Shown here in pieces: positions 49,523 through 62,173 of a DNA stretch of 64,000 nt; position 1 is the first letter of the stretch, and the number at the start of each line of letters is the position of its first letter. The notes beneath the pieces were generated by a model. It ran no database searches and was not told the DNA's origin. It saw only the letters and a program-made list of their open reading frames with translations. The position numbers and the translations under genes are program-made. This DNA comes from Microthyrium microscopicum (taxonomy: Eukaryota; Ascomycota; Dothideomycetes; Microthyriales; Microthyriaceae): the NCBI GenBank assembly GCA_010405405.1, contig MU004245.1:55597-119596 (forward strand), read 5' to 3'.

Positions 49523-50644
49523 TCATGGCTGTGGTACATCCTTGGAATTTTGATAGAGATGCAGTTGGTATCGCATATTCTCCAATTCCGGAGGATATTT
49601 CAGCCCTTCAGGAATGCGGAACCAAGTACTCTCTTCGCTTTGTAGTTTGGTCCATGAAGGTTCGCCGGACTTGCTCTTTGAAGCCTCGCCTTCAGCTTTC
49701 TTATCGCCATCTTTCTCCTTCAGCATAATGTGATCTAAGAGCCAGTGCATCGGATAGTTCTTCTCTCCCCCATTGAGCGTGATAGTCGCGTAACTGCCGG
49801 CACTGTCAACAACAAGTATATGTGATCCAGGAGCCATGTTCTTCTTGATCCTCATCAAGAGTGTATTAGTTTTAGCCATGGAGGTGGAGTATAATTCATT
49901 CAATGTGAAGAAAATAGTTACCAAATCAGCACCGCTTACTAGATTTGCTACTTCCTCTGGGCTTGTATCTAGCAAATTACGCTGTATGAAGCTGTATCTG
50001 AGATCAGTTGGCCCAATTAGTGGGACATTAGCAGCTACTACGTGCGCCGCCGCATACTTTGATATCGGCGGTGGTGTGACCAGTCCTTGAAATAACGTCT
50101 CCATGATCGGTCCCCAAGCTGCAATGTCAACTGCAGTCATCTCGATGCTACGCCTGGCATCTTGTCCCTCATCTCGCAAGCTCTTAACCGCAGCGCCTAA
50201 GGCCACTAGCTCAGCTCCTGCACCGCCGCCCAAGCAAACAATGCGCATAGCTTCTGGCTCATTGCTTGGTGCGGGTGCAGGCACTTTGCTATACAGCCCG
50301 ATAGTGTTCAATGCCTCGCAAAACACCAGTGTGTATGCTAAAGCGCGACTAGGACTCCAACGAGCAGCATACGCTTGGAGATGCGCCGCATCTCCGAAGG
50401 CAGTCATGAAATCTCGCTCAAACAAAGCCCGCTTGACGGATTGTAAAGTGTTTGCCAGCTCTGGATTGAAGGTGTCAGGAAAGGCCTTGCGGAAAACGTT
50501 GAGTGTTAATTGCTGGAGAGCGAGCGAGATGACTGCCGGATTTGCGAGACTTGCTTCCGGGTCGTCGTCAGGGGGCACTGCATTACGATTTGCTTGGGAG
50601 GCAACTGATGGCTTGGAGCGATTAGGAGGGCGTTTGGAAGGCAT
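49523..50644 (-). CDS. BMT6: 25S rRNA uridine-N3 methyltransferase (BMT6-type)
   Basis: One exon, 373 residues. BMT6 methylates a uridine of the large-subunit rRNA in the nucleolus with S-adenosylmethionine. The N terminus is basic and disordered (MPSKRPPNRSKPS). The AdoMet-binding motif is IVCLGGGAGAELVALG near residue 135, followed by the acidic EMTAVDIAAWG. A later DLVTIFFTLNELYSTS with PGSHILVVDSAGSY completes a Rossmann-like methyltransferase. The C terminus WFRIPEGLKYPPELENMRY is typical of the fungal group. Which uridine it modifies is inferred from the family. Confidence 0.88.
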   Translation of the reverse strand: MPSKRPPNRSKPSVASQANRNAVPPDDDPEASLANPAVISLALQQLTLNVFRKAFPDTFNPELANTLQSVKRALFERDFMTAFGDAAHLQAYAARWSPSRALAYTLVFCEALNTIGLYSKVPAPAPSNEPEAMRIVCLGGGAGAELVALGAAVKSLRDEGQDARRSIEMTAVDIAAWGPIMETLFQGLVTPPPISKYAAAHVVAANVPLIGPTDLRYSFIQRNLLDTSPEEVANLVSGADLVTIFFTLNELYSTSMAKTNTLLMRIKKNMAPGSHILVVDSAGSYATITLNGGEKNYPMHWLLDHIMLKEKDGDKKAEGEASKSKSGEPSWTKLQSEESTWFRIPEGLKYPPELENMRYQLHLYQNSKDVPQP

Positions 50645-51293
50645 GATTGCGGACGACTGGCAATGGCAAGTATTTGTGGTGTTGAAGATCAGGAAGAGTT
50701 TGTGTACAGGGGTAATTTGGAGGCCACGCTAAGTCAGGTCTTGGCAGCCTTGTGTTCAGCCTTATGCTCAACTCCAGTGGGAATAATCTAGCGCCATTCG
50801 CTAAACGAAATTATTTTGTGTCAGTTGAAACGTGCTGCGAATACCGTTCGTGAATAGTTGACCAATATTTGAATCCGAATACATCCTTTCCATCGTCTAC
50901 AATATCGATTGCTCTCTGCGTTTGCTCCTGCCATGGAAGCTGACATATGGTTGACAAAGACTCAACGCAGATGCCCATGTAAAGTATATATTGATCAAGA
51001 CACTTGCTACTTTTGTAATGACAAATGAATACTCTTGCCATCCGGATTGATTTCCACCCTCTTCAAGCTTTTGGTAGTTAAAACGCTTGCCTCGCCTCGC
51101 CTCTCTTCATCATCTTCTCTTCTCCGTGGTCGACTCGCGTCTCGCGGCCAACCCATCCCTTCGCTGGTGATGAAATCGACAATGCCTTTCTTGGACCTGT
51201 TCCTCAGTTATAGCCATCTTCCTGTCAGGCCACAGTGCTCTCAATGCACTCTGGAAACACCCTTCTGGTCGTCAGGACTCAGATCGTTCCATC
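50645..51293. other. intergenic region upstream of BMT6
   Basis: About 650 bases. Promoter of BMT6 on the minus strand; no other gene is supported. Confidence 0.45.
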
Positions 51294-51632
51294 ATGCTTC
51301 AAGTCCGTCGCCAATCGCCATTCCCATCGCAGAAGATGTTTGACTTCGACTTCGAAGCCCAAGACTTATCGTCCTCGATGTGATTGACGAAGAAGCAAAT
51401 CAACATTGAACTCCAAAATGTCTTCCCGATGACCCACTGCCCAAGCTGGAACTGGAACAGGGAACACCAATGGTTTGGAACAGACAAAGCCACCATCCGA
51501 TATCAGTACTTCAACAGAGAAGGCATCTTGGTATTGCCTAGATCCGGTCCGATCCAAGCCGACAATTATAGTGTGCCAGCCAGTGTCAGTTCTGTCAGTT
51601 CGAGATTGCGCACACGCATCTGTACCAGATGA
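51294..51632 (+). pseudogene. short reading frame interrupted by one TGA
   Basis: From ATG at 51,294 the frame reads MLQVRRQSPFPSQKMFDFDF and EAQDLSSSM, meets a TGA at 51,381 and then stays open to 51,632 (TKKQINIELQNVFPMTHC, NREHQWFGTDKATIRYQYF). The part after the stop looks like protein. It could be a gene broken by one base change, or an unspliced remnant. The family is unknown. Confidence 0.25.
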
Positions 51633-52635
51633 CTCAAGTGTCAGCGCCAACCTACTTTGATCGATCGTTTACTGCTTAGCAGCCTTTGCAGCCTTTGAAC
51701 TTGTCACTCAAGGGATCTATCATCAAAGCCTCATGCAGCAGGATTGTCCCGGCAGAATTCACTAAACCTCAACATTCTTCATAGATACAGCATGAAGATG
51801 ATCTAACAGTCTTATTCTTTCGGGTGCGGGGCTCATGGATAAGACTGGGGAGTGTTTGGCGACGCTTCTCAGAACCCGGGAGCCATGGGTGAAGAATCCG
51901 GGTGATTTCGCGGTCATACACAACTTGTTTCTTCATTTATAGTTTGGGCCAAAGGCAAATCGGTTTTCTGAGATACCTGGTAAGCACCAGCTGTAATGGA
52001 TCGACAAACATGAGCCACTAAAGATGGCCCATATAGAACTCAGCTAATATGTCGCAGGGAGACCATGACTAAAGATTTGCTGTAGGCCCGGCCCTCGAGA
52101 GAGGGGTCGAGATGCTTCGTGATCCGTCTTGTTGACACGATCAAGAAAGGACTGGGTCCCCTTGACACAGGCTCTTCTCGATGGGCGGATGGGATGGGAT
52201 GCGGAATCCCTGGAGGTAGCGCGAGCCTTCGTAGTGGGTGGTGGGTGGGATCACTACGACTGGTAGACAGTTATCAGAAACCTCTTTTGTTATACTCTTC
52301 ATATGACGTGACGTAACTCTGTGATTCATCAGACTATGAAGTTCCGAAGTTACTCGTAAAGGCAGGTATCGGCCAGTGACCTAGCAAATATCATAAACAC
52401 ACTTGAGGTGCCTATGAATGTCAATCAGGCGCAGTGATCGTACTCAGATTCATGTCAATCAAGAAGTGGAGTGACTGATTTCCATTGTAATCTGTCACCG
52501 CAACAAAACAAATGAAACCGCATATTAGATCTTCTATGACATATCTTGCTGCTTGAGACACTACATCATCTCCACTCTTCGTCAAAGCCCCAAAGGGCAC
52601 CTCTCCAGTCTCGCAAACTATCTGATCAAGTCGTC
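51633..52635. other. intergenic region with no supported gene
   Basis: About 1 kb, ordinary composition. Short overlapping frames at 52,119-52,329 on both strands lack protein character. Confidence 0.45.
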
Positions 52636-52848
52636 ATGTGCCGTACAATACATGAACAATACAAATATGTCAAAGTGGACTGTCTGAAGCCACATTGCGC
52701 AATGTCAAGCGCCTATCAACCATGCGGGATACCACCAAGCCGGGCCCAGTCTTCCACGTCGGAGTCGACATTTCCAACCAGCAGCTCGCGAGACTCAAAT
52801 ATACCAAAGGCCGGGAACAAAGTCAAGGAAAAGTGTAGCATCATGTAG
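52636..52848 (+). CDS. candidate 70-residue protein with C-terminal CaaX box
   Basis: The frame starts MCRTIHEQYKYVKVDC and ends KEKCSIM. CSIM is a CaaX sequence of the farnesylated type, preceded by lysines as in lipid-anchored proteins. The N-terminal part has four further cysteines (MC, DC, HC, PC). The middle is rich in serine and threonine. I do not know a family. A 70-codon frame can arise by chance, so the call is weak. The in-frame extension upstream to 52,546 has no ATG that I would prefer. Confidence 0.3.
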   Translation: MCRTIHEQYKYVKVDCLKPHCAMSSAYQPCGIPPSRAQSSTSESTFPTSSSRDSNIPKAGNKVKEKCSIM

Positions 52849-53399
52849 GGAGACCAATAAAGAAACGTTGTACTGTAGCGGATGGTGGAGACCCGATGAG
52901 GAATAGCGCAGCCTTGCTCAGCCTTATGACTAACAACCATATCGATGAAAGTAGGAACTCTTGACGCCGAGCATTGTGTTGAAGATGCTGATTTGTCGCT
53001 TTTGCTGAAGTGGCTTGAGGTTTACTAGTTCATCAATAATGAATGTTTATTGAAATTGTCCTTTGGATGACCCGCCAAGTGAATCGCAAAGTAAACCGCA
53101 TGAACCCCATCAACGTTGATGGCTGCCACTACCTCTGTTAAATAGATAACGCGATATTTCCCAAAGCATTTGGCACAATAGGCAGTTTTAAACACCCTCT
53201 ACGAACAAAAAACACTCAATTGGAGATCGCGGCGGATGAGAGACAAGGTACAGGTAGTTCGTGGTAGTAGCCCGTTTATTTTGCTATCCGATTGCCTGCT
53301 ATACTTTAGCGCTATGGTTAGCAATAGTGATAGTGGCATCACTGTTACCTATTATACATGCTCTAACCATGCATTTCTCAGCATGTACTTATGTCTCAG
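52849..53399. other. intergenic region
   Basis: About 550 bases, AT-leaning. Nothing is supported. Confidence 0.45.
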
Positions 53400-53600
53400 T
53401 CATCTTCTGGCGAGACAATCTCCATCTTTGCCCTGTAGAACATTCTTTGGAGGAGGATCCGATGCAGAAGAAGGTTGATGTGGAATTGAATGATGCTCAG
53501 TACAGTATGGAAGCTTGCATTGTGGATTTGGGCATGTAGCATTCATACAACCTGGCCATTCGCATTGAGGAATCGCTGAATCTTGTCCAGGTGGAGCCAT
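53400..53600 (-). CDS. candidate 66-residue protein with regular cysteine ladder
   Basis: An ATG-started frame encodes 66 residues. Cysteines fall at 13, 18, 23, 28 and 33, each exactly five residues apart (QCEWPGC, ATCPNPQC, PYCTEHH), followed by two histidines at 36-37. Such spacing suggests a small zinc-binding module. The C-terminal half is polar and ends CLARR. No family is recognised. It lies 190 bases downstream of the membrane-anchored orphan on the same strand but has its own start. Confidence 0.45.
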   Translation of the reverse strand: MAPPGQDSAIPQCEWPGCMNATCPNPQCKLPYCTEHHSIPHQPSSASDPPPKNVLQGKDGDCLARR

Positions 53601-53792
53601 ATCTAGAGAAGTATTTATTGCCCGAAGGGTCGACTGCTAGAGATTACCGTTAAAGCTGATTTTCTGATGTTGCGCTTGGGGGCAGGAGTACTCTGAATAG
53701 CATTCTTCTTATATATTTCGTGAAGAAGCGGACGATTGGCTGACTTTTGTCACATACCTGTTGCCCAGTGGAATCGATCGCCAGTCTGAGAA

Positions 53793-55492
53793 TTACCAAG
53801 TGGTATCGATCTGATATCGCTTCCACATCTGCCAACTATCCGCCTCTTGAAACACTTTGATACCGCCTTTTACTCCATGTTTACCTACTTTCCAGTATCC
53901 CCTCTCCACCATCTTCCGCCAGTTATCCAATAAATTTGCTAGCCTCAGTTGCGCAGCATAATACACATGACTGTCCCCTGGTGAATACAGGCCATCGTAG
54001 AGACCCGCAGGCCTACTACGCTCCCAGGCTCCTTGATCGAGCCTTGTCCCGTCACTACGCCTGGCCCAGCCGTGGATTCCCACTTCCATAGGGAGCACAA
54101 GTTTTGCACCGTCTGGATAACAATGACTCCGTTGGAGGTACAGACCAGTCAGGAACCTTTCTTTGCGATCAAACGGCCATTCCCACTTTACCTGCTGCGC
54201 GGTCAAGAATTTGTCGTCCGCACGCAGAAAGAGGAACGGGAAGTCGAACGATTGGAGATTATCAACACGCCGCTGCATATGTGGCTTGCTTAGATCAAAT
54301 ACGTCGCGGTCATTGAATTCTTGGATGCTTCGTTCGTGCAGTAGGGAAAGTCTCAAACCGGGTGCCACGTACGAGAAGCGTGGTTGGCGCATTTGTGATA
54401 GGAATGCTCTGAAGAATGCGTATTCGTCATTGCGATCATTGGGTGCCAGTCCAGCTTCACTAAGGGACTCGTTAGTCCAAGCTGGAAGGATGGGTGTTCT
54501 CGGCGCCCTGTTGGGGAGTTTGGATTCGATTGTTTCGACTAGGCGATCCCACGCCTTGAGCGTAATTGGAAGAACGATGTCGTAATTTGCAGTGCGATAC
54601 CTGTGGCTCACTTTAATTCAGAATGATCATGATTTGAGGCAATGTTGTCCCATTGAAAGAACCGAACCTTTAGCTTAGATTTCTGTTCGGGTAGGGAAGT
54701 ATGTGATATCATATCAATCTCTCCGAGGAGAGAATATATGTATCTGATGATAGAAATGACTTACCAGGGCGACGAGTCAGAGAATGTCCAGTCGGGGGGT
54801 CCATAGCCGACTGGAAACGCTTCTACACGCTTCTCGGCTACCATGTCCAGAAAACCTTGGAGTATGGACTCTAAAGGTACGTAAACATCTTTCTCCGGAT
54901 CAAAACTGGCCCAGTTTATGGACCACAGAGAAAAGGCCTTATTCTCCTTGACGCCGAACAGTATGCCCATCGAGCGACTGAATTCCGTACTAGTGCGATA
55001 AAGCATGATTCCATGTCGGCCTGCCTGGTAAAGCTTTGAGCTATCGTCCACTTTGTCAAGCCAGTCAAGCATTTCCGAAGGCCAAGACAATCCCCAAAAT
55101 CCCCAGAAGAAGTGCGCCCAATTCGGGTCCCCGGGGTTGTCATTCTGTGCAGTCTTCAGAAACCGGGTCAGGTCAGGGGGAAATCGTCTCTCCAACTCTT
55201 CAAGCATAGATTGAGTTGATCGGCCATTGTCATTGCGGATGTTATTGTCCCAGTGAAATTCCCACCAGCTTCTGGTGTCTCTTGTGCGCGATACATTGGC
55301 CTTTTCCCATCCAATGTCTAGGAGCTGATTGTGCAGAGTTGAACAGAGCTCCCAATCGAAATGCGCAGGTCGGAAGGGTGCTGTTGCTGTCTGTATAGCA
55401 GAGTCCCATATCTCTCGATACGATCCGACATAGATTGCGGACAAGATGGTAAGACCAGATACCACAAGAAACCACAAGCGATCCGTATTCAT
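53793..55492 (-). CDS. membrane-anchored orphan protein of 511 residues
   Basis: Two exons (54765-55492 and 53793-54600) join in phase across a 164-base intron and give 511 residues. Residues 7-24 (WFLVVSGLTILSAIYVGS) form an N-terminal signal anchor; the rest should face the lumen or the outside. The sequence is unusually rich in tryptophan and aromatic residues (WWEFHWD, NWAHFFWGFWGLSWPSEML). The second exon contains QEFNDRDVFDLSKP and FPFLFLRADDKF. No domain is recognised; a luminal enzyme is a guess. It is the last gene before the RIP block, about 110 bases from its edge, and shows no premature stop. Confidence 0.75.
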
Positions 55493-56196
55493 TCTTAAGA
55501 AAAGCTAATGATGCTGGTGCTCAAAGTAGGTGACACTTGAAATCCCACGTTGTTGTCACTGCGATCTAGAATCAGATTCTCTGACTATCTTTATCTTAGT
55601 TTCTCAGACGTAGTAAGCTACTTCAAAAATAGGTTACTTTTAGCTCCCTACTTAGTTAGAGAGCCTTTAGCTCTCGCTAATTAAGTATCCCTAGCTATCC
55701 TATATAGAACTTAGCTTACCCTTAGCTAATTAAATATTTTAAGACGTATATAATTTTAAAGTAGTTTACTATATCTAAGTAACTCTTATTCTATTTTAGT
55801 ATATACTTACTTAATATTTATTAATAAAAGTAATTATTTTTAAACTATATTATCTTTATAACTACTTATATTATTATATTAATTTTTATATTAGTTTAAT
55901 TACCTTATTCTTCTCTTTAATTTATATTTACTATATTAATATAAAAGTATTATACTAAGTCTAGATATTTAGCTTAGAATAACCTAATTAGTAAGAGTTT
56001 AATTATAACTCTAATATAATAATAAAGATAGCTTACTTTACTAAAATAATAATTTTAATTAGAAAGATAGTTTTTTTATTCTCTTAAGCTTATATTACTT
56101 TTTACTTTACTACTAAATTTTTTAATATTCTAGTTTTCTAGTTTATTACTTATCTATACTTCTTTTCCTACGTAGTTAGAAAGTTAATATAGTAGC

Positions 56197-56331
56197 AATA
56201 TAAAAAAAAATAAAGAAGAAGAAAATATAAATAAAGAAAAATATAAAGAAAATAAAGAATAGAAAGAGTATAAAGAAAAAGAAGAATATAATAAAGAGGA
56301 TAAATATAATAAAAAGAATAAATATAAAGAA
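56197..56331 (+). repeat. cytosine-free purine-rich tract within the RIP block
   Basis: There is no C on the plus strand for 135 bases, mostly AAAGAAG-like text. It may be a former lysine/glutamate-rich coding segment or a low-complexity tract; a strand with no C (and a partner with no G) offers RIP few targets. Confidence 0.6.
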
Positions 56332-59300
56332 CTATATAATATTCTTAATACTTACTTCTCTTTAGTACCTTTTATTTCTTCTTTTATTATTATATATAGT
56401 AATAAGATAATAAATAATAAGAAGCTAGATTTAGTACTTATATATTTTAACTTTATTAATTAGTTATTTACTAAGTTTCTTAATACGTAGATTAGAGTAA
56501 AGAAATATAATTAAAAGCTTACTATATAATATTAACTATATTAGTTAATAGAATAATATTAACTTACCTTAGATTCTCTACTTAAGTTTTACTATTTAAT
56601 AGATCTTATTAAGAATAAGGAGTATTTATAAAGCTTTATTAGTAAATTATAAAACTTCTTAGATATATCCTAGTTTAGTTAGTTTAATTTTAAAGTAGCT
56701 TTAAGTTTTATTAACTTTATTATAAGTATTAAGTAGTTATAGTTAGTAGCTCCTTAATAGGTAGCTTTTTATTATAATATAATATAGTATAATTAGAGTA
56801 AGTATAGTTTATATAAAGCTAGATCTTTAAGTATAGATAATCTATATATCTTTTTTATTATTACTATAGTATATAGCTATTAAAATTATTAAAAGTCTAA
56901 TCTTCTATATTTATATTTAGGTATATATCTTTATTATATTAGTATTAAAAGAAGAATTATATAGATATTAGATATATTTAGTATTTACTATAAGTATTAT
57001 TATATTATATAGATTATAAATTAGATTACTAGTTATTTAAGAGTAAGATTATCCTTTTTAGTAGTATTTTATTCCTTATTCTTATTTATTATCTATTATA
57101 TATTATTATAATAACTTTCTAGTGTTCTTCTTATAGTAAAATATAGATGTTAGAATGCTTATATAAGTATCTTTATATATTCTATATTTGCTTTTACTAC
57201 TTCTTACTAGCCCTTATTTATTATAAGGCCTTCTAATATCTATATTTTATAGACTATAAATATTAGAAGGCTTATATAAATATCTTTATATCTTTTATAA
57301 TTATCCTTACTAGCCTTAGGTATTTTAGAGTTAGTTTATAACTTTATACTAATATATTTATAATAAAAGCTTATTATATTTACCTCTAATCCTTATATAA
57401 GCCTTATTTATAATAACTTTAACTATAAGAATTAAATTTAGAATAAGAGAGTTAGCTATAGTTATATTATAAGAAATTTAACTATAGTTACTATAGTTAA
57501 ATATTCTTATTATTTACCTAGTAGGTTAACTTAAGATATATATAATCTAATATATAAATTGCCTCTATGCTTAATTATAGATTTTTCTCTTTATAAAGGA
57601 TACCTAATTAGTAAACTTATAGCTAATACTATTAAAAAAGTCTTAATATATATAAGTCTTAAAGAAACCTTTAAGACTAAACTTAAGAGTAAGTTTACTA
57701 ATAATAAGAATAAGAAGAAAAAACTAGTATAGCTATAACTTAATTAATTTCTCTTAATTAAAACTAAATATTAATAGCTTACTAGTATATTTAAAAATAA
57801 GAGTACTATAAATAGTATATATAATATATATTATAAGATCTTTATAGATATACTTAAGTTTTTAAAATATAGCCTAAATAAAGTAGATATATTAAGTATA
57901 AACTTCTTATTAATATTTATAGCTAACTAACTTATTAATAAGTAAACCTTATATTTTTACTTATTAATTATTTCTTATATATAGAAATTAACTTAGTATA
58001 AAGAATAATTATACTATAAAATCTAAGTAATTTTATTTATCTTAAGCCTTTAATTAAAAGGAGTAGCTTTATCTAGTTATTAAGTAATTTTATACTTAAA
58101 AGTGTTTTAAAGAGAATATTATTAAGAGCTATTAGGGACCTATTAACTACTATAAGTATGCTTTATATTCTATTAAGCATAATATTACTACTTAGAGTTA
58201 CTTAAAGAATAAAATATACTAGTTTATTTAGTTATATAAGCTAGAACTTATTTTATAATAAGTATTTAATACTTAAAACCTAGCCTTATTTAAGCTTACT
58301 TTACGTTATTATAGATACTACTCTTTAAATATAACTTCTAATATACTAGTAGATAATATAGTTATAGGAAATATTATTAAGATATTAATAATAGATTAGG
58401 TAGTTAAAATTATCTAGGATATTTAAACCCTTATATATTAGGTAGAAAGTTAGACTAGTTTATATAAAAATAAAGAAAGTAGTATAATAGTACTAGAAAA
58501 CGTTAATATTTAGTTCTAAACGTTATATTAATATATATAAGAGATCTATTTATTATTAATACTAAAGCATATTATTAAATATATAGATATTAGTTTACTT
58601 TATTAGCTAATTAATTCTATAATATATTAGTTCTATAGGTTTAGTTCTAATAATTATAGTAATAAGATAATATAACTCAAGTAGAATATACTAGATACTA
58701 TTAATAAACTAAAGTTATAATACACTATATTAGCTTCTAGCCTAGTTAACTAGCTTAGTAAACTATATACTTATAAAGCTATAGATTTAGGCTTAGAATA
58801 TATAAATAGTAATATAAAACTAGATATAAAGGCTTAAAAAAATTTAACTTATAATATTTATACTACTTTTAATTATATATACTTTATAAATAGTTTTAGT
58901 AAAGAGTTAAAAGCTATATTAGAGGATTTATTTAGTAAATATATATCTAGTATAAAAAGTATTACTACTATAAAGCATAATATTAATATAATATATAATA
59001 CTTTAATTTAAGGTAATTTTATAAAGTATTAGTCTTTAAAGGCTATTTAGATTAGAGGAAATAATTATAACTCTTAAGATATATAGATATTTAGAGCCTT
59101 AATACTTATTAGTAAAGTAAAAGTATTTAATAAAAAGTATATAATAATTCTAAATTAAGTATATATAATACTTAAGAATAGTAAAGATATTAAGCTAGAG
59201 TTTAATACTAGTATAGTAGTAAATTATACCTAAGCTTAAGATACTAAAGAAAAAAATAAGTTTAATAACTTTAGAGATATTAATAGATTTTAACCTAAGT

Positions 59301-59633
59301 TTTTAAATTAGTTTAATTATATATATTATAATAAAAGGGCTTAACTTATTAAATTTACTTACTTATTAGCAAAGGGTTATTTAAGAGCTTATTAAGCTAA
59401 CTAAGTATTAGTAAATATAGTTAGTAATCTAGTATTTTTAGTTTATAACTTAGGAATTATCTTAACTTTTAAAGAGCTCTTATAATTTATACTACTTTAC
59501 TTATAACTACTTTTATCTTTCTTATTTATAAACCTATCCTAATCTAATTAGTTTTAAAGGTTTATTTATTTATAAGTAATATAGATATAGTACTATAGTA
59601 GATACTAATCTTATTTCTCTTATTAATCTATAG

Positions 59634-59790
59634 GCTAATCTAAGTCTAGTCTTACTAAGCCTAAATATAATATCTAGGTCTTTTTTATAAACCTTTAAGC
59701 TAATCTAAGCTTAGTCTTACTAAGCCTAAATATAATATCTAGGTTTCTCTTACTAACCTTTAGGCTAATCTAAGTAACCTCTTACGTATT
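59634..59790. repeat. 65-base tandem repeat, about 2.3 copies
   Basis: GGCTAATCTAAG recurs, with its GCT at 59,634, 59,699 and 59,764. The first two units share CTTACTAAGCCTAAATATAA and the rest closely. Confidence 0.7.
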
Positions 59791-59880
59791 TCTATTATAT
59801 TAAGTATTATTCTTTATAAGAAGTATTATAATATTAATAATATAGTAGATAAAATTTATTATATTCTTTCTAATCTACTT

Positions 59881-60070
59881 ATCTTTAGTATAATTAGTAG
59901 TAAGTATTATAATACTAACTACGTTATAATATTAGTATCTATCTAATTATTCTAAACTTACTTATCTTTAATATAATTAGTAGTAAGTATTATAATACTA
60001 ACTATATTATAAAGCATAACTATTCTATTACTCTAGACTTACTTACTTTTAGTATTATTAGTAGTAAGTA
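59881..60070. repeat. approximate 82-base tandem repeat
   Basis: TATAATTAGTAGTAAGTATT occurs near 59,889 and 59,971, and a varied copy near 60,051. The spacing is about 82 and then 80 bases. Confidence 0.55.
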
Positions 60071-61903
60071 TTTCTAAGTACTAAAGTACTAAGTATCTTA
60101 TTAGTATATAGTATTATCTACTCTATATTAAGCTAATCTAGAATTATTCTAAACTAATAAAACTATTTATACTTTTTACTTAAAGCTAAAATTACTCTAG
60201 CTCTAAATTCTTCTATATTTAAGATATATTAAAGTTAATATACTATCTTATAACTAGGATGTACTAAAGTCCTTACTCTATATTATACTAAAGAAAAGTA
60301 GTTAAATTTTAAGTACTTATTAAATATTTAGCTACCTTACTACTAATTCTTCTACTATATATAATATTAAGTAAGACTACTACGTTATAATCCTTTATTT
60401 AGTACTATATCTTTTTAGCTTTAATTAGTTTATTAGTTACTCTATCTATAGATTCTTAAAGTCCTAAAAGTTTATCTATATAATAGTTACTTAAGTACTA
60501 GTTTTTAATACTAATAGTTCTATTAATCTTAAATAGTATACTTATATACTAAATTTCTTTTATATATATATTACTAATAATAAGTACTATACTTTCTATA
60601 ATAACTACTCTTATCTTAATAATAATAAGATTTTATAAATAACTAACTAGAAGTTAACTTATATAGATAGTATTAAAGGCTTATAGGTCTTTATTATTTA
60701 AGTTATCTATAATTATTTATATTAGCTATTTCTATTAATAGAAATATATAAGAAAATATATAGAAAGACTTACTTCTATAAGTAGTTTATTAAATACTAC
60801 TCTTATATTAAAAGCTTTTATCTAATTTAGGAAGAGAGAGTTTAAGTACTAAATAGTAATAATAATACTAATAGCTTATATACTTATTAACTCTATACTA
60901 TACTAAATAAAAGTAGTTAAAGTTTAAGTATTTTTATCTAATTTAAAAGAAAAAAGTTTAAGTACTAAATAGTAATAATAATACTAATAACTTACTAGAG
61001 CTTAAATAAAATACTTTTATAGTACTTAATACTCTCTATATTATTATAGATATAATTTTAACTATTAATAGTAATAATAATTAGTTAGCTAAAGTCTTTA
61101 CTCTATATTATATTAAAGAAAAATAATTAGAGTTTAAGTATTTAAGCTTTATTTAGGAGGTAAGATTTTAATATCTAATAATAACTTTATAAGACTAGAA
61201 TACTCTTTATATATATTTTAAAGTAACTTAATAATAAGTATAGATTTAAGTATAGTAAAATTCTATTAAGAATAAGTAGTATTATAAGTTACGCTAATAT
61301 ATAAATATTAATAAATATATAGATTTTTATAAGCCTTCTAGGTAGTAGAATTATCTAGATACTAAATTAGCTATCTTACTTAGAAGAGTAGGTTTACTAA
61401 GAATACTTTCTAATTATAGTAAGGCTTTAGTTAAAAAGGAGTAGTACTATAAGTTATACTAGTATATAGAAATTAATAAGTATATAAGTTAACTATTTTA
61501 CTTAGAAGAGTAGGTTATAAAGGATACCTTCTTAATACTATATATTATAATAGGTATTAATTACTATTAAAGGTTTTATAAGCCTTTTAGACGCTAGGAA
61601 TATCTAGGTACTAAATTAGCTATCTTGCTTAGAAAGATAAGCTTACTATACTATTTTGTAGGTCTTTTTACTACTAGTAGCTACTCTTAGCTTTTTAAGA
61701 TAGATAATATTCCCTATTATAAGTAATATAGATAATATTTATTATTATTTTAATTAAATGCCTTAGTAGTAATTCTTTCTATTTATAACTTATATATTAG
61801 GATATATATAAATATATAGGTATTAATAGGTTCTAGTAGGTATTAATAGGTTCTAGTAGATATGTCTATATAAGTAGTATTATTAATAGTAAAAATAACC
61901 CCT

Positions 61904-62173
61904 AGTTAAAATAGAAGCTTATATTCTATAAGATAGTAGATTTAAGAACTATAACTACTTAGTTAAAATAAAAGCTTACGTTCTATATAATAGCGAATTA
62001 GAGAACTATAACTACCTAGTTAAAATAGAAGCTTATATTCTATAAGATAGTAGATTTAAGAACTATAACTACTTAGTTAAAATAGAAGCTTACGTTCTAT
62101 AAAATAGTAGATTTAAGAACTATAACTACTTAGTTAAAATAGAAGCTTATATTCTATAAGATAGTAGATTTAA
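61904..62173. repeat. 57-base tandem repeat, 4.7 copies
   Basis: AGTTAAAATAGAAGCTTATA begins copies at 61,904, 61,961, 62,018, 62,075 and 62,132, always 57 bases apart. The copies differ at few positions. The second one is the most changed (GCGAATTAGAG). Confidence 0.9.
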
